From Flavobacteriaceae bacterium UBA3179 (lineage in GTDB: Bacteria > Bacteroidota > Bacteroidia > Flavobacteriales > Flavobacteriaceae): a DNA stretch of 22,866 bases. The stretch spans positions 7,561 through 30,426 of the forward strand of contig DEXR01000023.1 in the NCBI GenBank assembly GCA_002364245.1. The letters run 5' to 3'. The notes beneath the pieces were generated by a model. The model searched no databases and had not been told where the DNA came from. It was given only the letters and a program-made list of their open reading frames with translations. Positions within the stretch are counted from its first letter, which is position 1, and every line of letters begins with the position of its first letter. This document shows positions 13,733 through 22,552 of this stretch, piece by piece. A program made the translations under genes and the position numbers.

Positions 13733-16700
13733 ATGGCTTCTTTTAACTTTAAAAATTGGAACCAGATTTTAGGTTGGTCCGTATTTCTTATATCCCTTAT
13801 CACCTATTGGCTTACCGTAGAGCCCACTGCCAGTTTTTGGGATGCTGGTGAATATATTACCACAGCAAGTAACCTAGAGGTGGGGCATCCACCTGGAGCT
13901 CCTTTGTATCAATTATTGGGAGCATTTTTCTCCATTTTTGCCATGGAAGCTTCAAATATTGCGCTTACCATTAACCTTATGTCAGTTTTTGCGAGTGCTT
14001 TTACTATTTTATTTATGTTTTGGTCACTCACAATGTTGCTTACCAATGTAGTTTCTAAACACAAAGAAATTAATAAAAGTAATTCTGTTGCTATATTGGG
14101 AAGTGCATTCATAGGATCTTTAAGCTTTGCTTTTACAGATAGTTTTTGGTTTAGTGCAGTAGAAGCCGAGGTATATGCTTCAGCAGCATTTATAACTGCT
14201 GTCCTATTTTATTGTGCCTTACGCTGGGAGCGTGAAATGAATACGCCTCGTGGTGATCGTTGGGTCATTCTAATCGCTTTTATTATTGGGCTTTCTTTCG
14301 GAATTCACTTTTTAGGATTACTTACTATCCCTGCGATGGGCTTTTTGTATTTCTTCAAAAACTATAAAAAAGTTACCATTAAAAATTTCATCATCGCGAA
14401 TATTGTGATGGTGGCGATTTTACTGTTTATATTTAAGTTATTGCTACCGATGACTATGAAGTTTTTTAGTGCTTCGGAATTATTTTTTGTAAACAACATA
14501 GGGCTACCTTTCCATACAGGAACCTTGATTGCTGGCATTGTTTTTATTACACTTTTTTATTACGGTTTACGTTACACCCGTAAGAAAAACCACACTCAGT
14601 TCAACACTTTATTACTTTGTATCCTTTTTATATTTATCGGTTTTTCAAGTTGGCTTATGTTACCTATTCGAGCCAATGCCGGGACGGTCATTAATGAAAA
14701 CAACCCTGATAACGCTCGGGAATTATTAGCCTACTATAATCGTGAGCAATACCCGCAAACCCATTTATTTTACGGTCCTCTTTTTACAGAAGCATATGCT
14801 GGCCTGGACCCTGACAATCCCTATAAAGACGAAAAACCGAAATATGAAGAAGATGAAAAAGCTGGAAAGTATGTAATCGTAAACGATTATAAAAACGCAT
14901 TGCAAAATACAGATGATGCACAAAAAGCTTTTCTGCCAAGAATGTGGAGTGTTGAAAATAATGCTAATTACTTAGAGTTTACAGGAGGATTGGATTTTAC
15001 CATAAAACCCGAATACCGAAGTGAAAAACGACTTGTACAAGAGGTAGCTAAATTTAAGCAAGCGTATAATGAAGGCTTGGTTGAAAGTAAAGACTATGAT
15101 AAGTTTTTACGTGAATTTGGAATGGCGCTCAATATTGAGAAACCTTCATTTGGACAAAACCTCAAGTTTATGTTTGAGTTTCAGTTCGGCTATATGTATT
15201 GGCGTTATTTTATGTGGAATTTCGCAGGAAGACAAGACGATGTGCAGGGACAATACACAGACCTTCACGGAAACTGGCTTAGCGGAATAGACTTTATAGA
15301 CGAACTGCGATTAGGCTCACAAGACAATCTGCCTAGTGATGTAAAAAATAACAAAGCCCGAAACACCTACTTTTTCTTACCCTTACTATTAGGAATTTTA
15401 GGGGTAGTATTTCTCTTTAAAAATGATAAAAAGAAATTCTGGGTGCTGCTCATCTTTTTCCTGTTTACAGGCCTTGCCCTTAAAATATATCTCAACGAAC
15501 GTCCTTTTGAACCACGGGAGCGTGACTATGCGCTTGTAGGTTCTTTCTACATATTTGCCATGTGGATTGGTTTTGGAGTCTATGCTCTTTTTGAAATGGT
15601 AAAAGAGTACCTGTCACCAAAAATTGCCATTCCGGTGGTTCTTGGTGCTACGCTATTAGCCTCACCTGTGTTATTAGCATATCAAAACTGGGATGACCAT
15701 GATCGTTCAGGTCGTTATACGGCTAATTCGATGGCAAAAATGTATTTAGACTCGGTTGATGAGAATGCTATTTTATTTACCATTGGCGATAACGACACAT
15801 TTGCCCTTTGGTATGCTCAAAATATAGAGGGTTACCGTCGAGATGTCCGTATTATCAATACAAGTCTCTTTCAAACCGATTGGTATATTGATGATATGAA
15901 GAAAAAGGCGTTTACCAGCGACCCTATCCCGTCGCAATTAACCCACGACAAATATCGATATGGAACCCGAGATTTTCTTTATTATCAAGAAACAAAGCAA
16001 GACACCGTCGACATTAAAACTTGGATGAATTGGGTTGCCAATGATAGTCCCGCAACACGTGTCGAACTGGAAAGTAATCAAATGGCAAATACATTCCCTT
16101 CAAAAACCATTCGTGTTCCAGTCGATAAAGAAGCGGTATTGCGTAACGGTATTGTTCCGCAGGAAGATGCTGATAAAATTGTAGATGAAATTTTTATTCA
16201 GCTAAAAGGAAATGTTATTTACAAAAACCGAATGATGATGTTGGATATTATCGCCAATAACGACTGGGAACGCCCCATTTATTTTAGCGGCGGTGCTTTT
16301 GGTGACGATGATTATTTATGGATGAAAGATTACCTTCAATTAGATGGTGTTGTTTATAAATTAGTTCCTATTAGAACACCCGTAAACCCAAGAAACCCAT
16401 TTGATATGGGCCGTGTTGATACCGATAAAATGTATGATATCGTTATGAACTGGGATTGGGGTAATAGCGGAAGTCCAGACATATATCACGACACCGAAAC
16501 TAGAAGAAACGGTATCACGTACCGAAGCAACTTAGCACGTTTAGCCGAAAATTTAATTAACGAAGGCAAAAAAGAAAAAGCTGAAGATGTTTTAGACTTG
16601 GCAATGGAAAAAATGCCGGTTAAGTATTTTGAGTATTACTCGCTACTAGAACCTTTTGTTTTAGGGTATTATGAAGTAGATCAGCCTGAAAAAGCACGTG

Positions 16701-17029
16701 AATTATATGAGAAAGTTTCAGAAAAATATCAAGAAAACTTACTCTATTACAGCGGAATGAAAGTTAAAAGACAATACGCTATTGCCGATGAAATTATCAG
16801 CGATATGGAGCGCTATCGTGGCCTTGTAGATATTATAATCGTTTATGATGATGAAGCTTTTGCAAAAGAAGAAGCATCAAAATTCAATGATTATTTAAAA
16901 CTGTTCCGTCATTTTTACAATGAAAATGAAGGTGTTGATGTTGAAAAAGATCTTCAGGAAAAAGAATCTATCCAAATTATGGCAGATTCAGTTCCCGATG
17001 AAATTCTAAATGAAGCGATAGAAGAATAA
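13733..17029 (+). CDS. DUF2723 multi-pass membrane protein (TMEM260/GT117-like) with periplasmic C-terminal half
   Basis: 1098 residues. The N-terminal block of roughly eight helices (about 13-315) opens with the family hallmark SFWDAGEYITTASNLEVGHPPGAPLYQLLG; D37 and E40 sit where GT-C glycosyltransferases keep acidic residues. A soluble stretch is followed by four more helices (about 540-650) and a long non-membrane C-terminal half containing the conserved NDTFALWYAQN region and a TPR-like stretch (about 930-1020). The family is related to vertebrate TMEM260, an O-mannosyltransferase (CAZy GT117), so a lipid-sugar-dependent protein glycosyltransferase is a fair guess. Substrate unknown. It is followed after 4 nt by a CE4 gene, which may be in the same transcript. 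This arrangement is ordinary for Flavobacteriia. Confidence 0.85.
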   Translation: MASFNFKNWNQILGWSVFLISLITYWLTVEPTASFWDAGEYITTASNLEVGHPPGAPLYQLLGAFFSIFAMEASNIALTINLMSVFASAFTILFMFWSLTMLLTNVVSKHKEINKSNSVAILGSAFIGSLSFAFTDSFWFSAVEAEVYASAAFITAVLFYCALRWEREMNTPRGDRWVILIAFIIGLSFGIHFLGLLTIPAMGFLYFFKNYKKVTIKNFIIANIVMVAILLFIFKLLLPMTMKFFSASELFFVNNIGLPFHTGTLIAGIVFITLFYYGLRYTRKKNHTQFNTLLLCILFIFIGFSSWLMLPIRANAGTVINENNPDNARELLAYYNREQYPQTHLFYGPLFTEAYAGLDPDNPYKDEKPKYEEDEKAGKYVIVNDYKNALQNTDDAQKAFLPRMWSVENNANYLEFTGGLDFTIKPEYRSEKRLVQEVAKFKQAYNEGLVESKDYDKFLREFGMALNIEKPSFGQNLKFMFEFQFGYMYWRYFMWNFAGRQDDVQGQYTDLHGNWLSGIDFIDELRLGSQDNLPSDVKNNKARNTYFFLPLLLGILGVVFLFKNDKKKFWVLLIFFLFTGLALKIYLNERPFEPRERDYALVGSFYIFAMWIGFGVYALFEMVKEYLSPKIAIPVVLGATLLASPVLLAYQNWDDHDRSGRYTANSMAKMYLDSVDENAILFTIGDNDTFALWYAQNIEGYRRDVRIINTSLFQTDWYIDDMKKKAFTSDPIPSQLTHDKYRYGTRDFLYYQETKQDTVDIKTWMNWVANDSPATRVELESNQMANTFPSKTIRVPVDKEAVLRNGIVPQEDADKIVDEIFIQLKGNVIYKNRMMMLDIIANNDWERPIYFSGGAFGDDDYLWMKDYLQLDGVVYKLVPIRTPVNPRNPFDMGRVDTDKMYDIVMNWDWGNSGSPDIYHDTETRRNGITYRSNLARLAENLINEGKKEKAEDVLDLAMEKMPVKYFEYYSLLEPFVLGYYEVDQPEKARELYEKVSEKYQENLLYYSGMKVKRQYAIADEIISDMERYRGLVDIIIVYDDEAFAKEEASKFNDYLKLFRHFYNENEGVDVEKDLQEKESIQIMADSVPDEILNEAIEE

Positions 17030-17033
17030 AATA

Positions 17034-17660
17034 GTGAAACTGCGTCTGGTTACAGTGCCCAAATTTGTGCAACGGATTTATCCGAAGCGAATTTGGGCAT
17101 TGCCAAATAATGACAAGAAAGTTTACTTAACTTTTGACGACGGCCCAATCCCCGAAGTAACCCCTTGGGTGCTGGACACCTTAAAGCAATACAACGCCAA
17201 AGCGACTTTCTTTTGCATTGGCGAAAACATTAAAAAACATCCTGATATTTTTAACCGAATCCTTGCTGAAGACCATTCGGTAGGTAACCATACATTTAAT
17301 CATTTAAATGGCTGGCAAACCAAAACTTCAGAATACATTAAAAATGTTGAAAAGTGTGAAACCTATTTAGATCAAACCACTAAGTTATTTCGACCACCTT
17401 ATGGAAAAATAACTTCAAAGCAGTCTAAAATTCTTCAGCAAAGAGGATATAAAATTATTATGTGGAGTGTTTTGAGTTACGACTACGATGTTTCTGTATC
17501 TGAAGAAAAATGCCTTCAAAACGTATTACAAAACATACAACCCGGAAGCATTATAGTGTTTCACGATAGCTTAAAAGCACAAAAAAACCTTCGGTATGTA
17601 TTACCGAAGGTTTTACGCACTACCTCAGAAAATAAGGTTTATTTTGATAGAATTATCTAA
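17034..17660 (+). CDS. Polysaccharide deacetylase (CE4/NodB domain), soluble
   Basis: 208 residues, nearly all NodB domain. Motifs are complete: TFDDG (33-37), HTFNH (86-90), RPPYG (120-124) and FHD ending at H177-D178. No signal peptide or membrane segment is evident, although residues 1-25 are basic and weakly hydrophobic. Metal-dependent deacetylation of an N-acetylated glycan is expected; the substrate is unknown. The start is GTG at 17034-17036, 4 nt after the DUF2723 stop; no ATG is near. The last 8 nt overlap the end of the convergent gene at 17653-19095. A 13-bp perfect hairpin at 17583-17613 lies within the coding sequence and probably acts as a terminator. Confidence 0.88.
   Translation: MKLRLVTVPKFVQRIYPKRIWALPNNDKKVYLTFDDGPIPEVTPWVLDTLKQYNAKATFFCIGENIKKHPDIFNRILAEDHSVGNHTFNHLNGWQTKTSEYIKNVEKCETYLDQTTKLFRPPYGKITSKQSKILQQRGYKIIMWSVLSYDYDVSVSEEKCLQNVLQNIQPGSIIVFHDSLKAQKNLRYVLPKVLRTTSENKVYFDRII
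17583..17613. terminator. Terminator hairpin inside the deacetylase coding sequence
   Basis: AAAACCTTCGGTA pairs perfectly with TACCGAAGGTTTT around a TGTAT loop. On the minus strand two further T follow the stem, forming a T6 tract, 40 nt beyond the stop of the minus-strand gene at 17653. It therefore most likely ends that gene's transcript; on the plus strand it could end transcription just before the deacetylase stop codon. Confidence 0.72.
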
Positions 17661-19095
17661 TACTTAGATTTTCAGAAAACACTACTAAATCATCATTTCC
17701 ACTACCGGTAAGTCGCTGAGCGTAAATCTCCACATAATCATCAGTATTCATACTAACAACAGCAGTAAGAGCAACATTTTGGATTTGCGCATTATTTTCT
17801 ATTAATACAACAGAATTTGATTCATCTATAACAACGCCATTTTTTGCAATTACAAATGCATAAAAATTACCAGCAGTTCCAGTTACTCTTATAGATAAAG
17901 ATGCGTTAACACTAAAACTTCTTGTTTTTTCACCTTCGTATACTAATCTATTATTTCCTCCTTCACTTCTAAAACGGAATAAATTATCACTTGCAAAAGT
18001 CCCATTACCTTGTATTTCGACAGCTGTACCATTGGTAATTGTTTGAGAAAAACCTGTATCCAATTCATCTGTATTATAAAAATTGCCCCCAGCATTTTCG
18101 TCTGTTTCCAATGGAACCCCGGAAGAACGAACGTCCCAACCCACTGGAAAGTTATATCCGGTGTAAGCTGCTGGTGAGAAGCCATTTATTCGTGTTCCGT
18201 CGCCAATAAAGCTAATTTCCGAAATGGAAGCGTCGTTAGCTATAGTTGGATTGGTACTTACATTTATTCCTGTCTCTCCTGTATTGGAAACTATTCGCCC
18301 ATTTGCTATTTGAAAGTTATCGAACGTACCTGAAAGATCTAAGAAGGTTCCCGTATTCGTGGCTGTCCAAAAAGCATTCTGCATAAAAAAAGAAGTAATA
18401 TTAGAAACATCTAACCCGTTATCATTATTAACATATTGAACTACATTAAAAAACACTACACCTAAGTTTGATAAGGCACCAACGCTGCTAGCTCCTATAA
18501 TTACCGAACTATTCACTATTAAGTTAGCACCTCCACTATTAATATTAAACACCTGATTATTATTACCATTTATAGTGACATTTCTTATACTACCCGGAGA
18601 ATCCTGAAATAATGCGCTTCCTGCATTATTAATTAATATATCTTCTCCAGAATCGACGCCTTCTATATAAGCGCCATTTAAATTGATAGGAAAATCGAAT
18701 GTTATAGGTCCATTAATTTCATACAAGTAGTCTGTTTGTAATTGATAAACGCTTCCTCCACCTGCTGTCAACTCTTCACTTAAATCTGAAACAGATTTTA
18801 CCAGTTTATAATTATCTCGCTCAACATTATTTGCCAGTAATTTAATCCATGTACCTCCTGAGGTATCATAATAATAGAAAGCATCTTCATCAGTATCAAA
18901 AACCAATAAACCTTCTGCGGGATTAGCAATCGCATTTCGATCAGCCGTATCCATTCTAGGAGCTAACAATCCTTGCGAATCAGAGGTAACATCTAACATT
19001 GAAGATGGGTCTGGAGTGGTTGTTCCTATTCCTACTTGTGCGTAAGAAGAACCGGTAAATAATAAACTTAAAAAAAGTAATTTAAAATATTTCAT
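17653..19095 (-). CDS. Secreted beta-rich surface protein of unknown function, tail-fibre-like C-terminus
   Basis: 480 residues with a clear signal peptide (cleavage near A20, before QVGIG). Residues 21-90 carry the VGIGTTTPDPSSMLDV... GLLAPRM... RNAI... GLLVFDT block found at the start of many Bacteroidetes surface and fibre-like proteins. Residues about 110-330 are rich in Asn, Gly, Ser and Val with short repeated strands (for example IRNVTINGNNNQVFNINSG), as in a right-handed beta-helix. The last 130 residues look like a jelly-roll: alternating strands ending DYVEIYAQRL and LSIR, similar to receptor-binding ends of phage fibres. No type IX secretion C-terminal domain is seen. Probably exported and surface-exposed; partner or ligand unknown. 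Convergent with the deacetylase gene, 8-nt overlap. Confidence 0.75.
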   Translation of the reverse strand: MKYFKLLFLSLLFTGSSYAQVGIGTTTPDPSSMLDVTSDSQGLLAPRMDTADRNAIANPAEGLLVFDTDEDAFYYYDTSGGTWIKLLANNVERDNYKLVKSVSDLSEELTAGGGSVYQLQTDYLYEINGPITFDFPINLNGAYIEGVDSGEDILINNAGSALFQDSPGSIRNVTINGNNNQVFNINSGGANLIVNSSVIIGASSVGALSNLGVVFFNVVQYVNNDNGLDVSNITSFFMQNAFWTATNTGTFLDLSGTFDNFQIANGRIVSNTGETGINVSTNPTIANDASISEISFIGDGTRINGFSPAAYTGYNFPVGWDVRSSGVPLETDENAGGNFYNTDELDTGFSQTITNGTAVEIQGNGTFASDNLFRFRSEGGNNRLVYEGEKTRSFSVNASLSIRVTGTAGNFYAFVIAKNGVVIDESNSVVLIENNAQIQNVALTAVVSMNTDDYVEIYAQRLTGSGNDDLVVFSENLSIR

Positions 19096-19342
19096 AATTT
19101 TGGGGATTGTAAGGTTATTTTAATTTTAGACGCGAATTTATGTCATTAAACCTATAAAATAAACATTTAATCTTATAAAAAATAGATTAATTCATTTTTT
19201 TGTAAGTATTGAAACTTACTTTAACATCACTTTTTGATTTAACTTCTTTTTTTAAGAAACCATAATGATAAGGTAACCTTATAACACATACATACTTATA
19301 TTTTTGATTTTGAAAAGAAATCTCTTTTCACCTATAAAAATT

Positions 19343-19375
19343 GAGCCGCTTTTGAGGAGGAGCGGTTCTTTTATT
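19343..19375 (+). terminator. Terminator-like hairpin 1
   Basis: GAGCCGCT pairs with AGCGGTTC (8 bp, one G-T) around loop TTTGAGGAGG, followed by TTTTATTT. No plus-strand gene precedes it, so it may end a small RNA; a TATTTTTG -7-like element lies about 40 nt upstream. Confidence 0.6.
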
Positions 19376-19473
19376 TGTGAAATTTTGATAAATAAAAACC
19401 GACTAGATAAAGCCTACGTACCTATTGATAAGTGTACATAACCATTTGGTTATTTTACAATATAAATTCATAT

Positions 19474-19510
19474 AAAAGCCGTTTTTGAGGAAGGACGGCT
19501 TTTATTTTTT
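19474..19510 (+). terminator. Terminator-like hairpin 2
   Basis: AAAAGCCGT pairs with ACGGCTTTT (9 bp) around loop TTTTGAGGAAGG, followed by ATTTTTTT. Stem and loop closely resemble hairpin 1, 100 nt upstream. Confidence 0.65.
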
Positions 19511-19525
19511 TATGGAAACTACCTA

Positions 19526-19551
19526 TTTGTGAAGTCTTCTTTTTACTTTTG
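19526..19551 (+). promoter_or_regulatory. Probable promoter of DNA polymerase I gene
   Basis: TACTTTTG at 19544-19551 matches TAnnTTTG exactly, 23 nt before the ATG. A TTTG at 19526-19529 is 14 nt upstream, closer than the usual 17-23, so the -33 assignment is weak. It lies just after terminator hairpin 2. Confidence 0.5.
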
Positions 19552-19574
19552 AAGGAAACACAATTCTCCAATCC

Positions 19575-22412
19575 ATGTCTGACAAAAAACGCCTGTTCCT
19601 TCTAGATGCTTACGCTTTAATATTTCGAGGCTACTATGCCTTTATAAAAAACCCACGTATCAACTCAAAAGGGCAAGACACTTCTGCCATTATGGGTTTT
19701 ACTAATTCACTGTTCGATGTTATCCGTCGTGAAAAACCAGACCATCTCGCCGTTTGTTTTGATAAAGACGGAAGCAAGGAACGAAAAGAAATGTATCCAG
19801 AATACAAGGCTAACCGTGACGAAACACCAGATGTTATAAGACAGTCAATCCCCATTATTAAAGACATTATCAAAGCGATGCACATTCCGTGTGTTGAAAT
19901 TTCTGGCATGGAAGCCGATGATATAATTGGAACCTTAGCAAAACAAGCTGAAAAAGAGAACTACCAAGTATTTATGGTTACGCCCGACAAGGATTTTGCT
20001 CAGTTGGTTTCAGAAAATATTTTTATGTACCGTCCAGCTAGAATGGGGAATGCCATTGAAATTTGGGGAATTCCTGAAGTACAAAAGCGATTTGGCGTAG
20101 AGCGCCCAGAGCAGGTAATTGATTACCTGGGAATGATGGGCGATGCAAGTGACAACATTCCTGGATTACCGGGGGTAGGAGATAAAACCGCTAAAAAATT
20201 TATCGCAAAATATGATTCTATGGAGGGCTTGCTGGAGAACACCGACCAGCTAAAAGGAAAAATGAAAGAAAAAGTAATTGCCAATGCTGAGTTAGGACGG
20301 CTTTCTAGAAAACTGGCCACTATTTTTACTGATTGCGAAGTAACATTTAATGAAAATGATTATGAACTTTCCATGCCTGATTCTGAAAAGGTGCAAGAAA
20401 TTTTTGAAGAGTTAGAATTCAGGAGACTTCGTGATCAATTTATAAAACTTTTTTCTTCGGAAGGACAACAAGAAGAAGTAACAAAAGTGTCCAATACTGA
20501 AACCGCTAAAAAAACAGCACAACCTGCTGGAACTGGACAATTTTCATTATTTGGAGGTGATGGAGAAGCATCGGCAGATGTCGAAAAATACAACTCTCGA
20601 AAAACCATAAAAGACACCGAACATTTTTACCAAACCATTCAACCAGGAATGGGCACTAAGTTGTTTCTTCAAAATTTAATGAAACAAAAAAGTGTGTGTT
20701 TTGATACGGAAACTACAGGTTTAAACCCATTAACGGCAGAGTTGGTCGGGATTGCTTTTTCTTGGGAAACCGGGAAAGGTTTTTATATTCCTTTTCCAGA
20801 AGATAAAGACGAAGCACAAAAAATCATCGAAGAATTACGCCCATTCTTTGAAGCCGAAGACATTGAGAAAATAGGTCAGAATTTAAAATATGATATTAAA
20901 GTACTGGCAAAATATAATGTAGAAGTAAAAGGAAAACTGTTCGATACGATGTTAGCACATTACCTTATCAATCCGGATATGCGGCATAATATGGATGTTT
21001 TGGCGGAAACCTACCTCAACTACACACCTGTTTCTATTACTGAATTGATTGGCAAAAAAGGGAAAAATCAAAAATCGATGCGCGATGTTCCCTTAGAAGA
21101 CCAAACGGAATATGCAGTGGAAGATGCTGATATTACGCTTCAGTTAAAAGAGCATTTTGCAAAAGAATTGGGCGATGCAAACACCCAAGAACTGTTTGAT
21201 GACATTGAAATTCCACTACTTCGGGTGTTAGCCGATATGGAATTGGAAGGAATTAAATTAGATAAAGATTATTTAGCGAGCCTTTCCGAAGCACTCAACA
21301 ACGATATTGATCGCCTAGAAAAAGAGATTTATGAAGAAGCGGGAGAAGAATTCAATATCGCATCACCAAAGCAATTAGGTGATATTCTCTTCGGAAAAAT
21401 GAAATTGGTAGATAAACCGAAAAAAACCAAAACCGGACAGTTTTCTACTGCAGAAGATGTGCTTTCCTATTTGGCTAAAGATCATAAAATAATTCGTGAT
21501 GTATTAGAATATCGCGGTTTGGCAAAATTAAAGAGCACGTATGTAGATGCATTACCAGAACAAGTTGAAGAAAGCACCGGTCGCGTCCACACCGATTATA
21601 TGCAAACCGTTGCCGCAACTGGGCGATTGAGTAGTAACAACCCGAACCTTCAGAACATCCCAATTAGAACAGAACGGGGTCGCCAAGTGCGAAAGGCTTT
21701 TGTTCCTCGGGATAAAGACTATACATTACTAGCTGCCGATTATTCTCAAATTGAATTACGTATCATCGCCGCTTTAAGCGAGGAAGATACAATGATTGAA
21801 GCCTTTAAAAATGGCGAGGATATTCATGCTTCCACCGCTGCTAAAGTATTTAACGTCCCAATTGATGAAGTGACAAGAGAACAACGTAGCAATGCTAAAA
21901 CTGTGAATTTTGGGATTATTTACGGCGTTTCTGCCTTCGGATTAAGTAATCAAACCGATTTATCTAGAAAAGAATCGAAGGAATTAATCGACACCTACTA
22001 CAAAACTTATCCAAAACTTCGAAATTACATGAGCGAGTTGGTCGATTTTGCCCGTGACAATGGTTATGTACAAACTGTTTTGGGAAGGCGTAGATACTTA
22101 AATGGCATCAACGGAAGCAACGCTATAGTACGTGGTGCTGCAGAACGAAACGCCGTGAATGCCCCCATTCAAGGAAGTGCAGCCGACATTATAAAGCTAG
22201 CAATGATCAACATTCATAAAAAAATGACTGAAGCCAAGTACAAAAGTAAAATGCTACTTCAGGTACATGATGAATTGGTGTTCGATGTCTACAAACCAGA
22301 ATTAGATGAGCTCCAAAAACTCATTAAAACTGAAATGGAAAACGCCTATACCATGAAAGTTCCCTTAGATGTTGAAATTGGGTTAGGTGATAATTGGTTG
22401 GAAGCGCATTAA
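19575..22412 (+). CDS. polA: DNA polymerase I
   Basis: 945 residues, normal length. Three domains: a 5'-3' flap nuclease (about 1-265, with LLDAYALIFRGYYAF, EADDIIGTLA and GDASDNIPGLPGVGDKTA), a 3'-5' exonuclease (about 355-535) with intact D377-T-E379, QNLKYD and YAVEDAD, so proofreading should be active, and a family A polymerase (about 540-945). Polymerase motifs: A at D722 (DYSQIELR), the O-helix RSNAKTVNFGIIYG, and C at QVHDE (896-900). It removes RNA primers and fills gaps in replication and excision repair. The region 275-345 is a low-complexity linker. Monocistronic: its own promoter in front and a strong terminator behind. Nothing unusual in sequence. Confidence 0.97.
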   Translation: MSDKKRLFLLDAYALIFRGYYAFIKNPRINSKGQDTSAIMGFTNSLFDVIRREKPDHLAVCFDKDGSKERKEMYPEYKANRDETPDVIRQSIPIIKDIIKAMHIPCVEISGMEADDIIGTLAKQAEKENYQVFMVTPDKDFAQLVSENIFMYRPARMGNAIEIWGIPEVQKRFGVERPEQVIDYLGMMGDASDNIPGLPGVGDKTAKKFIAKYDSMEGLLENTDQLKGKMKEKVIANAELGRLSRKLATIFTDCEVTFNENDYELSMPDSEKVQEIFEELEFRRLRDQFIKLFSSEGQQEEVTKVSNTETAKKTAQPAGTGQFSLFGGDGEASADVEKYNSRKTIKDTEHFYQTIQPGMGTKLFLQNLMKQKSVCFDTETTGLNPLTAELVGIAFSWETGKGFYIPFPEDKDEAQKIIEELRPFFEAEDIEKIGQNLKYDIKVLAKYNVEVKGKLFDTMLAHYLINPDMRHNMDVLAETYLNYTPVSITELIGKKGKNQKSMRDVPLEDQTEYAVEDADITLQLKEHFAKELGDANTQELFDDIEIPLLRVLADMELEGIKLDKDYLASLSEALNNDIDRLEKEIYEEAGEEFNIASPKQLGDILFGKMKLVDKPKKTKTGQFSTAEDVLSYLAKDHKIIRDVLEYRGLAKLKSTYVDALPEQVEESTGRVHTDYMQTVAATGRLSSNNPNLQNIPIRTERGRQVRKAFVPRDKDYTLLAADYSQIELRIIAALSEEDTMIEAFKNGEDIHASTAAKVFNVPIDEVTREQRSNAKTVNFGIIYGVSAFGLSNQTDLSRKESKELIDTYYKTYPKLRNYMSELVDFARDNGYVQTVLGRRRYLNGINGSNAIVRGAAERNAVNAPIQGSAADIIKLAMINIHKKMTEAKYKSKMLLQVHDELVFDVYKPELDELQKLIKTEMENAYTMKVPLDVEIGLGDNWLEAH

Positions 22413-22454
22413 AGCTTCCTATTGGTTTTAGGTGTAAATTATCAGAAAACCTAT

Positions 22455-22502
22455 AAATCCCAGATTACAAGAACACTCCTTTGTAATTGGGATTTGTTTT
22501 TT
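22455..22502 (+). terminator. Terminator of polA
   Basis: AAATCCCAGATTACAA pairs with TTGTAATTGGGATTT (one bulged G) around a 10-nt loop, followed by GTTTTTT. It lies about 40 nt after the polA stop. Confidence 0.85.
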
Positions 22503-22533
22503 GTGATTTCGTCTGCTGTATTTGGTATCTTTA
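22500..22533 (+). promoter_or_regulatory. Possible promoter of the last gene
   Basis: TTTG at 22500-22503 is followed after 22 nt by TATCTTTA (22526-22533), 7 of 8 matches to TAnnTTTG, 19 nt before the ATG. The -33 element overlaps the T tract of the polA terminator. Confidence 0.33.
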
Positions 22534-22552
22534 AACCTCACAATATGTTGCT

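Larger units (their letters stand above)
19096..19574. other. 479-nt intergenic region with two similar hairpins and palindromes
   Basis: No open reading frame of note on either strand. It lies between the divergent surface-protein gene and DNA polymerase I. Contents seen: inverted repeats at 19202-19219 (GTAAGT/ACTTAC), 19268-19282 (ATAAGGT A ACCTTAT), 19311-19330 (TGAAAAG/CTTTTCA) and 19438-19453 (ATAACCA TT TGGTTAT); two plus-strand terminator-like hairpins; a TATTTTTG element at 19299-19306; and a probable polA promoter at its right end. Confidence 0.7.
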
